A DNA stretch of 64,000 bases, from contig JANMDR010000211.1 of NCBI GenBank assembly GCA_031376425.1, positions 1 through 64,000 on the forward strand. Reading direction: 5' to 3'. Made by a program: the position numbers and the translations under genes. Below are positions 17,510-26,150 of this stretch, piece after piece. The stretch's first letter is position 1. Each line of letters begins with the position of its first letter. The stretch is from JANMDR01 sp031376425 (lineage in GTDB: Bacteria; Pseudomonadota; Gammaproteobacteria; Burkholderiales; Usitatibacteraceae). The notes under the pieces are model-generated. The model made no database searches, was not told the origin of the DNA, and saw only the letters and a program-made list of their open reading frames with translations.

Positions 17510-17812
17510 TTAGGCGTGCGCTATAGTTTTTCGCCAGTAGTTTGGTTTACGGCGCTCATGGGCAATTGCAACCAATATAATCTCATCAACCTTGGCAAGG
17601 TAGACAAGTTTGTAGGGGAAGCGGCGCAGTGCGAACCATCGAGTACCGGCTTTTGATTTTCTGCCAATTAAGGGATTTTGAGCGATTAGCTCAGCCGTTG
17701 CCTCTAGCTCCGTGATAAACGCTAAACCCAGCTTAGCGTCACTCCTAGTGCGGTAAAAATAGGCAATCCCCTCAGCTTCCTCGGCTGCAAGTGCTGAAAG
17801 CGTGAGTTTCAC
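17510..17812 (-). CDS. ParE/RelE-superfamily toxin
   Basis: 100 residues. The segments LSALAAEEAEGIAYFYRTRS, NPLIGRKSKAGTRWFALRRFPYKLVYLAKVDEIILVAIAHERRKPNYW show the RelE/ParE fold with its C-terminal basic strand and the family signature HERRKPNYW. It overlaps the upstream antitoxin gene by 4 nt, as usual for such pairs. ParE toxins poison gyrase and RelE toxins cut mRNA; sequence alone does not decide between them, though similarity looks closer to ParE. Nothing indicates inactivation. Confidence 0.87.
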   Translation of the reverse strand: MKLTLSALAAEEAEGIAYFYRTRSDAKLGLAFITELEATAELIAQNPLIGRKSKAGTRWFALRRFPYKLVYLAKVDEIILVAIAHERRKPNYWRKTIAHA

Positions 17813-18033
17813 ACAAGCTCTGCACGAAGTCTGTCTGCTACCTCCGCCAATGGCACGGTAGCCATGTCGCCACGCTCTATAGCCATTACACGGCGCTCAA
17901 TTTCAATGTCCCACGCAGCTTCAATTTCTGCGTCTTCATCAAGGCTTTCAAGCAGGCGTTGCGCCAGTGCCGCACGCTCGCCAAGTGGTAACGCTAGCGC
18001 CGCAACTTCAATTGTTTCTAGTTGAATTTCCAT
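17809..18033 (-). CDS. Antitoxin, addiction-module (TIGR02574-type) protein
   Basis: 74 residues from the ATG preceded by GGAGATCAACTA; an upstream in-frame GTG would add 8 residues without a ribosome binding site. The sequence ALPLGERAALAQRLLESLDE is the hallmark of this small antitoxin family, followed by a charged C-terminal part (EAAWDIEIERRVMAIERGD, then PLAEV) that wraps the toxin. It is co-translated with the ParE/RelE toxin downstream and probably autoregulates the pair. No clear operator was found by eye. Confidence 0.85.
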   Translation of the reverse strand: MEIQLETIEVAALALPLGERAALAQRLLESLDEDAEIEAAWDIEIERRVMAIERGDMATVPLAEVADRLRAELV

Positions 18034-18099
18034 TAGTTGATCTCCGAGAATCCACACACAACTGTACCATCAAGCTACCGTAAGTTGAAAATGCACGAC

Positions 18100-18741
18100 T
18101 TAATGCGCAGCTATTAACCCTTGATCGATTAAAAATTTATGCAAAATATCTAAACGTATACCCGCATCGGTTAGTTCTAGCATTTTCTGCTTTACAACCA
18201 TATTGAGCGGTAGCATCTCAGTTAAGCGACAGCTTACCCACATCGCGTCTTGAAATTTGTGCGGGCCTGAAGTTTGTCCGAGTTGTGAGAGGATTTTTTG
18301 CAATAAATTTGCGCACGCATTTAAGGCAGCGTTTTCCTGATTTGCATCGTGGTCAATTAGGCTCACTGTGCCCACAAGCAGGCCGTTTTCCAAGGTGCGG
18401 TGCTCAATGATTCTGAAGCGATTACTACCCTGAACCGTTAATTGCAGTACGCCAAGTTGTTGCATGTCCCAGTCGGTAATGGTAGCGAGTGTGCCCACGT
18501 TGACCGGCGTGGTGGTGATACCAGATTTGCTATTTACTTCTTCACCATTAGCAATCAACACCACACCGAATGGCGCGGCATTTTTCATGCATGATTTAGC
18601 CATATCCATATACCGCTGCTCAAAGACGCGCAGATTCATACGGCCTTCTGGAAACAATATTGAGCCTAAGGTAAACAGTGGGATTTCAATCTGCGGTGGC
18701 TCGTTATGGGCGGCAACGGCTTCTTTAAGGATTTTTAGCAT
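18100..18741 (-). CDS. LON substrate-binding-domain protein (not a protease)
   Basis: 213 residues. IPLFTLGSILFPEGRMNLRVFEQRY is the start of the Lon N-terminal substrate-binding domain; FGVVLIANGEEV and VGTLATITDWDM follow it. There is no ATPase or Ser-Lys protease domain, and the length fits the stand-alone LON-domain family. Its role is unknown; it may bind unfolded proteins or ligands. It lies 87 nt downstream of rapZ on the same strand, so it may be on that transcript. Confidence 0.87.
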   Translation of the reverse strand: MLKILKEAVAAHNEPPQIEIPLFTLGSILFPEGRMNLRVFEQRYMDMAKSCMKNAAPFGVVLIANGEEVNSKSGITTTPVNVGTLATITDWDMQQLGVLQLTVQGSNRFRIIEHRTLENGLLVGTVSLIDHDANQENAALNACANLLQKILSQLGQTSGPHKFQDAMWVSCRLTEMLPLNMVVKQKMLELTDAGIRLDILHKFLIDQGLIAAH

Positions 18742-18828
18742 GATAAATTACAGTGCATATCTAATAGTTTTTAGACTTTGCTGCTTGTAGATGTCTGAAA
18801 ATTGGAACTTAAAACCTAGTGATTGATA

Positions 18829-19671
18829 CTACTGCGCTAAATCGCGATGCCGAACCAGCACTTGCTGTTGGGTGCCAAAGCGTTCCGCTAGTTGTTCCGC
18901 AATATAGACAGAGCGATGCTGTCCACCGGTGCAGCCAATGGCAACGTTGATGGCGCTACGATTATCCCGTACAAACTGCGGCAACCAACGCATGATGAAG
19001 CTGCCAATGTCGTCAATTAAATGGGCGACGTTTAAGTCATTTTCAAAAAAAGTTTTTACGGCTTGGTCTTGTCCCGTTTGATTTTTTAACGCTGGATCGT
19101 AGAACGGGTTGGGCAAGAAGCGCACATCAAAAACAAAATCAGCATCAAAAGCAATGCCGTGCTTAAAGCCGAAAGACAAAAATGCCAAAGTAATGCGGCT
19201 GCGATCAAGCGCTAGCCAATCCTTTACCCAACCACGCAGTGTGTTTGGGCGGACGTCGGAGGTATCGATACGATGGCTTAATGCGGCGATATCAGCCAAC
19301 AACTGACGTTCTTCGGCTATGCAGGCCGCCATGCCGTTAAATTTATCGGCCAAGGGGTGAGGGCGTCTGGTCTCTGAAAAGCGCCTTGTGAGGGCTTCAT
19401 CGTTGGCGTCAAGGAACATTAAACGACAGTCCACACCCTCTGCCGCCAATTTTTCGATTGTTGCTGGAAGCTGCGCGATAGTGGCAGCGCTACGCACGTC
19501 AACGCTTATCGCTATTTTTTGTCCCTCGCCACAGTTTGCCAAAGATTCGAGCAATGCGCTAATTAATGTTGCGGGCAAATTATCCACCGCAAAATAGCCA
19601 GCATCTTCCAGCGCCTTCAACGCAATGCTTTTACCGGAGCCAGAAAGGCCGCTAACTAAAACGAGTTGCAC
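18829..19671 (-). CDS. rapZ: RNase adapter / nucleotide-binding protein RapZ
   Basis: 280 residues with a GTG start 6 nt after the hprK stop. Walker A is GLSGSGKS (residues 8-15), DAGYFAVDNLPATL follows, and the C-terminal domain has IGCTGGQHRSVYIAEQLA, all signature RapZ. In E. coli RapZ delivers GlmZ RNA to RNase E to control GlmS. Here its gene follows hprK as in many betaproteobacteria, linking it to the nitrogen PTS. The glmZ RNA is not known in this class, so the target here is open. Confidence 0.95.
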   Translation of the reverse strand: MQLVLVSGLSGSGKSIALKALEDAGYFAVDNLPATLISALLESLANCGEGQKIAISVDVRSAATIAQLPATIEKLAAEGVDCRLMFLDANDEALTRRFSETRRPHPLADKFNGMAACIAEERQLLADIAALSHRIDTSDVRPNTLRGWVKDWLALDRSRITLAFLSFGFKHGIAFDADFVFDVRFLPNPFYDPALKNQTGQDQAVKTFFENDLNVAHLIDDIGSFIMRWLPQFVRDNRSAINVAIGCTGGQHRSVYIAEQLAERFGTQQQVLVRHRDLAQ

Positions 19672-19677
19672 GATGTT

Positions 19678-20706
19678 CTAACTATTGCCGAAAGCATTAA
19701 ACACTCCCGTTTGCTCAAATTTATGTGGCTTTACGGTGACCTCAGGCTCCGCCGCTGCTTCGGCCTCGGTTGCTAGGCGCATTGCTAATTCGTGGCGTTT
19801 TAAAAATTCCTGATTGGAATCGTAGCCGCGTGTTTGCAAAATATAATTGCGTACCGCTGCTTCAACCAACACCGCTAAGTTGCGCCCCGCCACCACGGCT
19901 AAGGTGACGGTAGGGATTTCAACGCCTAAAATAGTTTGTGTGCCTGCAGAAGGTGAAACCCTATCGAGGCCTTCAAAATAAGCTTTGGTCGGGCGCTCTA
20001 GGTGCACAATGAGACGTAAGGTTTTACGAGGGCGAACGGCGGTTTCACCAAATATAGTATTGATGTTTAAAAAGCCTAGGCCGCGTACTTCTAAAAAATC
20101 GCGTAGCAGTGGCGGGCAACGTCCCTGAATGGTTTCTGGGCCAATTTGAAATAGCTCTATCGAATCATCGGCCACCAATCCTGCGCCGCGTGAAATCAGC
20201 TCAAGCGCTAATTCACTTTTGCCGATCGATGATTCACCCATAATGAGCGTACCAAAGCCCAGCACGTCCAGAAACACGCCGTGTACTGTACTAATTTCCG
20301 ACAATTCACGCTGCAAAAATGGGCGCAATAAATTTACAAAACTACGGCTTGCCTTTTGTGAAGTAAAAAGCGGGGTTGAAAATTTATTACAGGCTGCCAC
20401 TAAAAAAGGTGGCGCTTCAAGGGCGTCGCACACAAACACCGCCAGCGTTTCGCCGGTGCAGAGTTGCTCAACACTTTGGGTAAGGGTGGCTTCTGATTGC
20501 TGCGCTAAATAAGCGAGATCGCTCGCTCCCAAGGCTTGAATATGTAGCGGGTGAATCAGATTTAAATGTCCCACCAAGCCAACACCAGCGCGGTTTAGCG
20601 CGTCTTGCGTTAAGGTACGATCCGCACCCGCGTGACCCGCAACGAAGGTGAGTTGGAGTTTTTCGCGACGCGCCTCAAATAGCGCTTGAATGCTCAGATG
20701 CGGCAT
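19678..20706 (-). CDS. hprK: HPr kinase/phosphorylase
   Basis: 342 residues. The Walker A segment GESSIGKS is at 157-164, His142 is in the conserved VHGVFLDVLG, and the K/P-loop signature region (EVRGLGFLNINTIFG) is present. HprK phosphorylates HPr on serine and also removes that phosphate. The gene overlaps the end of ptsN by 32 nt. HPr and enzyme I, often encoded just beyond rapZ in this class, are not in the window. Confidence 0.95.
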   Translation of the reverse strand: MPHLSIQALFEARREKLQLTFVAGHAGADRTLTQDALNRAGVGLVGHLNLIHPLHIQALGASDLAYLAQQSEATLTQSVEQLCTGETLAVFVCDALEAPPFLVAACNKFSTPLFTSQKASRSFVNLLRPFLQRELSEISTVHGVFLDVLGFGTLIMGESSIGKSELALELISRGAGLVADDSIELFQIGPETIQGRCPPLLRDFLEVRGLGFLNINTIFGETAVRPRKTLRLIVHLERPTKAYFEGLDRVSPSAGTQTILGVEIPTVTLAVVAGRNLAVLVEAAVRNYILQTRGYDSNQEFLKRHELAMRLATEAEAAAEPEVTVKPHKFEQTGVFNAFGNS

Positions 20707-21160
20707 AGGGAGACCAGTTTTTTAGAAGTTGATGCGCAAGTGTGGCATCGCTGACTTGCATAAGTTGGGTGCGAAAATCTTCGTCGCTAAACATTTGCGC
20801 AAGTTCAGATAGTAAGTTTAAGTGAGTTTCCGTCGCGTGCTCGGGCACGAGCATGGCAAAAAACAGATGTACGTTTTCACCATCTGGTGCATCAAAAGCC
20901 ACCCCTGTTTTAGCACGCAAAAAAACGCCTTGAGTATCGCGCAAATTTTTAATGCGGCCATGTGGAATCGCCACGCCGCAGCCGAGGGCGGTAGAAATCA
21001 CTTTTTCACGGGCGATAAAGCTTGCGGTGATATTGGCTTTACTTAAACCTGTTGACTGGGCGAAGTGATCGCCTAAAATTTCAAACAACGCGATTTTGTT
21101 TTCGACAGGAGTGTCGAGAATAACTTGATTAGGCTGTAGTAATGATGCGAGCGTTGTCAT
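20675..21160 (-). CDS. ptsN: Nitrogen PTS enzyme IIA
   Basis: 161 residues. The phosphorylated His is H67 in GVAIPHGRIKNL. The remainder (VHLFFAMLVPEHATETHL) fits EIIA-Ntr. It is a regulatory PTS protein responding to nitrogen and carbon status, often affecting potassium transport and sigma-54-linked functions. It lies downstream of hpf, and overlaps hprK by 32 nt, indicating coupled translation. Two direct repeats with palindromic cores precede it. Confidence 0.95.
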   Translation of the reverse strand: MTTLASLLQPNQVILDTPVENKIALFEILGDHFAQSTGLSKANITASFIAREKVISTALGCGVAIPHGRIKNLRDTQGVFLRAKTGVAFDAPDGENVHLFFAMLVPEHATETHLNLLSELAQMFSDEDFRTQLMQVSDATLAHQLLKNWSPYAASEHSSAI

Positions 21161-21222
21161 GAGAGGTGGCGTAAATTAAACAGCGGAAAACTGGAAGTGC
21201 TCTGAAGGTGCTTCCTTAAACT

Positions 21223-21252
21223 TTGCGCATTCATGTTTAAGTGTTGCGCATT
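21223..21252 (-). repeat. Direct repeat with palindromic core upstream of ptsN
   Basis: TTGCGCATT occurs at 21223-21231 and again at 21244-21252, start to start 21 bp, i.e. two helical turns. The core TGCGCA is itself palindromic. Located in the 138-nt gap between hpf and ptsN, it could be a paired operator, but no known factor is matched. Confidence 0.35.
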
Positions 21253-21298
21253 ATCGCACTACTAACAAAGCCCCGCCAGTTGACCGTTCTTTTACGTG

Positions 21299-21622
21299 TT
21301 ATTGCTCAACCATGCGTTTTACCGCATCTACTTGGTGTTTACTTTTCGATTTTTCTTTGTGTTTCATGACTTGTCGATCCAGCTTATCAATCATGGAATC
21401 AATAGCGGCGTACATGTCTTCTTCCGTTGATTCGACGTAAATGTCCTTGCCTGACAGGTGCACACTAATTTCCGCTTTTTGTCGCAGTTTTTCGACGGTG
21501 AGGATAATATTTACGTCAATCACATGTTCAAAATGACGCTTTACGCGCAGCATTTTGGTATTAGCGTACTCACGAAGGGAGGGGGTAATTTCTACATGGT
21601 GACCTGTCATATGCAAATTCAT
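21299..21622 (-). CDS. hpf: Ribosome hibernation promoting factor (short HPF/RaiA type)
   Basis: 107 residues from the ATG preceded by TTGGAGGCATCACAA; the TTG five codons earlier is part of that ribosome binding region and is not chosen. MNLHMTGHHVEITPSLREY and AEISVHLSGKDIYVESTEEDMYAAID are typical. The length fits the short form, which with RMF forms 100S ribosomes in stationary phase. It sits directly downstream of rpoN, as in most proteobacteria. Confidence 0.93.
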   Translation of the reverse strand: MNLHMTGHHVEITPSLREYANTKMLRVKRHFEHVIDVNIILTVEKLRQKAEISVHLSGKDIYVESTEEDMYAAIDSMIDKLDRQVMKHKEKSKSKHQVDAVKRMVEQ

Positions 21623-21673
21623 TTGTGATGCCTCCAAGTTATTAGCGCTGGCTCATGCGCCGAATTATTTCAG

Positions 21674-21778
21674 CCATATAAACCCTACAAAAAAACCTTA
21701 CAAACAAACCTAACTACAAACACAACTACAACACAATTTCAAACACACATAATTAAAACTTAAATCCATACTTACCAC
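21674..21778 (-). other. 105-nt tract without any G on the plus strand (C-free in the rpoN-hpf transcript)
   Basis: From 21674 to 21778 the plus strand contains only A, C and T. The minus-strand transcript in this interval would be G/U/A only. It fills most of the gap between the rpoN stop and the hpf ribosome binding site. No open frame or strong hairpin lies in it. Function unknown. Confidence 0.85.
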
Positions 21779-21802
21779 GGTTTACTAAAGCTCAACTGTA
21801 AT

Positions 21803-23344
21803 CTACATCGTTTTGCGCATACTTGCTGGTTGAATCTGTAAGCCCTCGCGATACTTCGCAATGGTGCGCCGCGCAACAACAATTCCTTGTTTATTCAGCA
21901 TATCTGAAATTGTGTTGTCAGACAGTGGTTTACGACAATTTTCTGCATCTACAAACTGTTTAATCAAAGCACGAATTGCCGTGGCGGAACAGGTGCCGCC
22001 AGAATCTGTCGCTACACTGGAACCAAAGAAATACTTTAACTCAAAAATACCTCTTGGCGTCATCATGTATTTTTGCGTGGTAACGCGCGAAATTGTCGAC
22101 TCATGTAGTTCTACTTCATCGGCAATTTCACGTAACACTAAGGGCCGCATCGCCACTTCACCGTGTTCAAAAAAATGCCGCTGCCGATCCACAATTGCTT
22201 GGGTTACGCGTAAGATCGTGTCGTAGCGTTGCGCAATATTTTTTACTAGCCATCGTGCTTCCTGCAGTTGTCCTGATAAATTTTTGCCACTGCCATCTGC
22301 GGTTGATTGCAGCAAGTTTGCATACAATCGATTCACCCGCAGCTTCGGCATAGCATCTTGGTTTAACATCGCCTTCCACTTGCCGCCGCGCTTACTCACC
22401 ACCACATCGGGCATCACATAACGAACATCACCGCTATCAAAATAGCGACCTGGCTTAGGTTCTAGTGAGACCACTAATTCCTGCGCAAGTTTCAATTCTG
22501 CGTCAACACAGCCCAATGCACGCTTAAGTTTTACAAAATCACGCGCTGCTAATAATTGCAGATGGTGGCCTACAAGCTCTTTTGCAATAGCAATAATAGC
22601 TAGTTCGGCTTTAGTAGTATTAGCATTCACCCGCGCGCGTAACTGCAGTTGTAGGCACTCACTTAGATTACGTGCGCCGACCCCAATTGGGTCAAGGCAT
22701 TGCACTAAGCGCAGCGCCACCATTAGATCACCTTCTTCAAGCGGCACGACGCCTTCAAGAGCGGCTTCCAGTTCTTCTAAAGGCTGGTGTAAATAGCCAT
22801 CTGCTTCCAAATGCGCAACGATATAGATAGCGAGTTTACGGTCATAATCGCTAAGCTGCATCAATTGCAATTGCTGAATTAAATGATCAGCTAACGATAT
22901 TTCTGCAGCCGCAATTTGGGTGCGCTCGCCGTCATCGTCTCCGGGGTCTTTATTGGTGCGGGTTTGCATGCCGCCATCGTCAAAACCAGAGGTGGAAAAA
23001 TCGCCACCACTTCCATCTTCTGCAAATTCAGCTGTTGACTCTGATGCGGTGGAACTATTGTCGGGATTAGGGGGCGCATCGTAATTGAATTCGGCGCTGT
23101 CTGAGCTGGTATTTATATCATTGCTAAAATCGCTCAGCGACGAAGATGTATTGACTATGTCGCCCGCGCCGGCAGGTTCAAAGCCATCGGTTTCGTCGCG
23201 TTCCAGTAAAGGGTTTTCCAGCAGATAGCGTTCTACTTCCTGATTCAGCTCAAGCGTAGATAGCTGCAACAGTTTTATGGACTGTTGTAATTGCGGTGTC
23301 AGCGTAAGATGCTGAGAAAGTTTTAGCTGAAGGGCTTGTTTCAT
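21803..23344 (-). CDS. rpoN: RNA polymerase sigma-54 factor
   Basis: 513 residues. Region I (MKQALQLKLSQHLTLTPQLQQSI) is intact, region II is a long acidic Ser/Asp-rich linker about 55-145, followed by the core-binding domain, the helix-turn-helix (LHESTISRVTTQKYM) and the RpoN box ARRTIAKYRE at about 489-498, one conservative change from consensus. It directs transcription from -24/-12 promoters with enhancer-binding activators. It lies between lptB and hpf as in most proteobacteria. The linker is longer than in E. coli. Confidence 0.97.
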   Translation of the reverse strand: MKQALQLKLSQHLTLTPQLQQSIKLLQLSTLELNQEVERYLLENPLLERDETDGFEPAGAGDIVNTSSSLSDFSNDINTSSDSAEFNYDAPPNPDNSSTASESTAEFAEDGSGGDFSTSGFDDGGMQTRTNKDPGDDDGERTQIAAAEISLADHLIQQLQLMQLSDYDRKLAIYIVAHLEADGYLHQPLEELEAALEGVVPLEEGDLMVALRLVQCLDPIGVGARNLSECLQLQLRARVNANTTKAELAIIAIAKELVGHHLQLLAARDFVKLKRALGCVDAELKLAQELVVSLEPKPGRYFDSGDVRYVMPDVVVSKRGGKWKAMLNQDAMPKLRVNRLYANLLQSTADGSGKNLSGQLQEARWLVKNIAQRYDTILRVTQAIVDRQRHFFEHGEVAMRPLVLREIADEVELHESTISRVTTQKYMMTPRGIFELKYFFGSSVATDSGGTCSATAIRALIKQFVDAENCRKPLSDNTISDMLNKQGIVVARRTIAKYREGLQIQPASMRKTM

Positions 23345-23385
23345 TAAAATCAGTTATTGCCTTTGCTACCCAAGGAACGCAAAAT

Positions 23386-24171
23386 TTAGAGCCTAAAATT
23401 TTCACCCAAATATACTTTACGTACCGTTTCATTATCAATGATTTCGGCAGGCTTTCCAAATGCGAGTACTTCCCCCTGATTAATAATATAAGCATGATCA
23501 CAAATGCCCAGAGTTTCACGCACATTATGATCAGTGATTAATACCCCAATACCGCGATTTTTTAGAAATTTAATTATCTGCTGAATATCAATAACCGCGA
23601 TTGGATCAACGCCTGCAAAAGGCTCGTCAAGCAATATAAATCGGGGGTCTACAGCCAATGCCCGAGCAATTTCAACACGTCGCCGTTCACCACCGGATAA
23701 ACTAATGGCAGCGCTATTGCGCAGATGGCTAATATGCAGTTCTTCGAGCAATGCTTCTAACTTTGAATCAATTTCTTCTGCGGATAAGTCGCGCAGCTCT
23801 AACACGGCGCGGATATTTTCACACACCGAAAGTTTACGAAAAATCGAGGCTTCCTGCGGTAGATACGATAAGCCCAAACGCGCGCGCTGAAAAATCGGCA
23901 GCTTAGTAATTTCGCGGCTATCCATTTTGATGCTGCCACCATCAGCAGGCACCAAGCCGACGATCATGTAGAAGCAGGTGGTTTTGCCCGCGCCGTTGGG
24001 GCCGAGCAAGCCGACTACTTCGCCACTGGTGACCGAAAGCGAAACATCTTTGACCACCACACGTTTGCGGTACTGCTTGCGCAAATTATCCGCGCGCAGT
24101 ACGCAAGGCGGTGCACTCGTTTGACCGTCTATTGTCGCGCTGGGCTGGGTTTGAATGATTGAGTCGTCCAC
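23386..24171 (-). CDS. lptB: LPS export ABC transporter ATP-binding protein
   Basis: 261 residues from the GTG immediately after the lptA stop; a TTG 15 codons earlier, inside lptA, is possible but unlikely. Walker A GPNGAGKTTCFYMIVG, signature LSGGERRRVEIARAL, Walker B FILLDEPFAGVDPIAV and the switch His (LITDHNVRETL) are all present. It powers LPS extraction from the inner membrane with LptFG. About 22 residues precede the first conserved strand, more than in E. coli, so translation may start further in. Confidence 0.95.
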   Translation of the reverse strand: MDDSIIQTQPSATIDGQTSAPPCVLRADNLRKQYRKRVVVKDVSLSVTSGEVVGLLGPNGAGKTTCFYMIVGLVPADGGSIKMDSREITKLPIFQRARLGLSYLPQEASIFRKLSVCENIRAVLELRDLSAEEIDSKLEALLEELHISHLRNSAAISLSGGERRRVEIARALAVDPRFILLDEPFAGVDPIAVIDIQQIIKFLKNRGIGVLITDHNVRETLGICDHAYIINQGEVLAFGKPAEIIDNETVRKVYLGENFRL

Positions 24172-24172
24172 G

Positions 24173-24829
24173 TTATTTTTTCGGTGTTGCCACGTCTGCT
24201 GTGGGCTTGTTCGCAACGTCAGCGGAACTTGTTGGTAGACGCGGTTTTAGCACCACACGGATTCTGCCGTCATTAGCAACGGTGCCCTTTGTTACATTCC
24301 CTGCGTTTGCAGCATTTGGGGAAGGTGCCCCATCCAAGATAAATTTATCAGTGGTCATATTGTAAGTAACGTATTGACCATTGAATTCATCTTCGCCTAG
24401 TTTTACCCTTACGTTGCCAAACATTTGAATCGTTTCTTTTTGCTCGTCATAGACAACGCGTTCGGCGGTGCCATCTACATATGAATCCTTGCCCTCACGT
24501 TTTTGGCGGAATTTAACCGGCGTGTTTATTTTGCCTAATGCCTCGCCAAAGCGATAACCATTTTTAAGGTTCTTGAGCAGGAGCTTATGGGCGGTAATTT
24601 TTAATGTGCCTTGCTCAATATCAACATTGCCTTCAAAAATATTGGTTTCACCGTCTCCTGGACTATCGCCATCAACTACCGTCCCCAGTTGTCCAAGGGC
24701 AATAAGTTCTTTGGTCAGGTCGGCTTTTTCAGCAAATGCCAATTGCGGTACGGCAATTACCGCAACTGCGGCAAATGTTGCGGCGCAAAATTTGCGCAGG
24801 TTTGTAGGTATTAAGTTTATTCGATTCAT
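24173..24829 (-). CDS. lptA: Lipopolysaccharide transport periplasmic protein LptA
   Basis: 218 residues with signal peptide (FCAATFAAVAVIAVPQLAFA). The OstA/LptA domain is recognisable (GETNIFEGNVDIEQGTLKI, DKFILDGAPSP). LptA forms the periplasmic bridge from LptC to LptD. A Lys/Ala/Thr-rich tail follows. Its ATG overlaps the lptC stop by 4 nt, showing coupled translation. Confidence 0.93.
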   Translation of the reverse strand: MNRINLIPTNLRKFCAATFAAVAVIAVPQLAFAEKADLTKELIALGQLGTVVDGDSPGDGETNIFEGNVDIEQGTLKITAHKLLLKNLKNGYRFGEALGKINTPVKFRQKREGKDSYVDGTAERVVYDEQKETIQMFGNVRVKLGEDEFNGQYVTYNMTTDKFILDGAPSPNAANAGNVTKGTVANDGRIRVVLKPRLPTSSADVANKPTADVATPKK

Positions 24830-25398
24830 TTATTTCTAGGCTCCATGACAACACGCATATTTCTCATTTCAAAAGTGCGTTTTTCGTTGTTTAACGTGAA
24901 TGCTGACATTGTAGTACGCTGTTTTGCACCTTCAAACACGGCACCGTCTACGCTCTTAGCGATATTTTCATCTGGCAAAATCGTCAGTTTCGGCGTGCTA
25001 ATTCTCAGTGCCGGTAATTTTGCGCTCGCCTGCGTGAGTAGTAAAACGTCGCCTTTTAGCGTAATTTCACTGCCCGAATCTAGGATACTTGCCGTTGCGG
25101 CTGTGGCGGTTAGCTGCGGCCTATTGGGCATTTGGGCAACAAGTTTTACATCCGTTAATTGCGAAGAACTATCATCATCAAAGTGCTGCATTTGCTTTGC
25201 CTTAAGTACATATTGTACTTCGCCAGTGGCACTCAAACTTCGTGCCGAAAAATTATTGATCACAATTTTAGGTTCGTGTTTAGTATTGGCAGAATTGCGC
25301 GCGGCAGGACTATTTTGCACCACTTGATTGAGCCAGAAGGTTAATGCTACTAATAGGGCAAGAAAAGCGATGGGAAGCCATTGTTGAAGGCGTGGCAT
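24826..25398 (-). CDS. lptC: LPS export system protein LptC
   Basis: 190 residues: a short cytoplasmic start, one TM helix (WLPIAFLALLVALTFWLNQVV) and a periplasmic beta-jellyroll (GEVQYVLKAKQMQHFDDD, MRVVMEPR at the end). It anchors LptA to the inner-membrane LptBFG complex. Usually kdsC precedes lptC; here a GspJ-like pseudopilin gene ends 3 nt upstream of its start. Confidence 0.92.
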   Translation of the reverse strand: MPRLQQWLPIAFLALLVALTFWLNQVVQNSPAARNSANTKHEPKIVINNFSARSLSATGEVQYVLKAKQMQHFDDDSSSQLTDVKLVAQMPNRPQLTATAATASILDSGSEITLKGDVLLLTQASAKLPALRISTPKLTILPDENIAKSVDGAVFEGAKQRTTMSAFTLNNEKRTFEMRNMRVVMEPRNK

Positions 25399-25401
25399 GG
25401 G

Positions 25402-26118
25402 CTAAATATCCTTTGCACGCAGAATTGGTGGGCTGCGATCACCGACAGTGGCGAAGGCGGTTTGAGCTGTTTCCCCGAACTCTAGCATTACCCCAACGGG
25501 TAGCGCGGATACACCCGGTTTGGGATTAATATTGGCTAACCATACTTCGTTAAACTCACCGGTTTCTTGCAGAAAAGTAAAGCGTCCTCGGTTACCTAGC
25601 CAAGTGTGAATCAATATATCAGTGGATGCCGGATTATCTTGCCAAGCGGGTGCCGTTATGGCAGTTTCGCGATAACGCAGTTCAGTCATCCCATTGGCCG
25701 TGTTGTAAACCAGCCGCCATTCAAATGCGGTGCGACCAGCGTATTGGGTAGCCAGCGGGCGGGTGGTAAGCCCTGAAACATGGCGCGCACTACCCTGAAA
25801 TAGATGTTTCCCACCTACCCAATCAGTGACACCAGCATTAATAGTAGATTTGAGCCATGCTACTCGAATCAAGTCGTCACGACTTTGCGTCGTTTGTTGT
25901 TCATTCAACTCGGCTAAGCGCGCTACTTGAAATAATGAGGTGCTAAGCAGCGCCATCACAATCGCGAAAATGGTGAGTGTGGCTAGTGTTTCAATCAGCG
26001 TGAAGCCGGACTGGTGATGCTTGAAACTGTGTGTAAAACCCACAGGCGACAGCCTACCTCGCTGTAAATCAACGGAAAAATGATGGCTTGAAGGAATTGA
26101 CAGTGAAAATTTGCGCAT
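25402..26118 (-). CDS. gspJ: Type II secretion GspJ-like minor pseudopilin
   Basis: 238 residues. The prepilin peptidase site is G/FTLIE (HHQSGFTLIETLATLTIFAI), followed by the hydrophobic N-helix. The later WRLVYNTANGMTELRYRE fits GspJ (LRYRxxxxxW-like region). The chosen ATG gives a 38-residue leader, long for a prepilin; an internal GTG at 26040 would leave 12 residues and has a GAGGTAGG upstream. It diverges from gspK and is followed after 3 nt by lptC, so LPS-transport genes may depend on its promoter. Confidence 0.72.
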   Translation of the reverse strand: MRKFSLSIPSSHHFSVDLQRGRLSPVGFTHSFKHHQSGFTLIETLATLTIFAIVMALLSTSLFQVARLAELNEQQTTQSRDDLIRVAWLKSTINAGVTDWVGGKHLFQGSARHVSGLTTRPLATQYAGRTAFEWRLVYNTANGMTELRYRETAITAPAWQDNPASTDILIHTWLGNRGRFTFLQETGEFNEVWLANINPKPGVSALPVGVMLEFGETAQTAFATVGDRSPPILRAKDI

Positions 26119-26150
26119 TGGAAATATGATGATAGCCCAAATTTAGGCAG

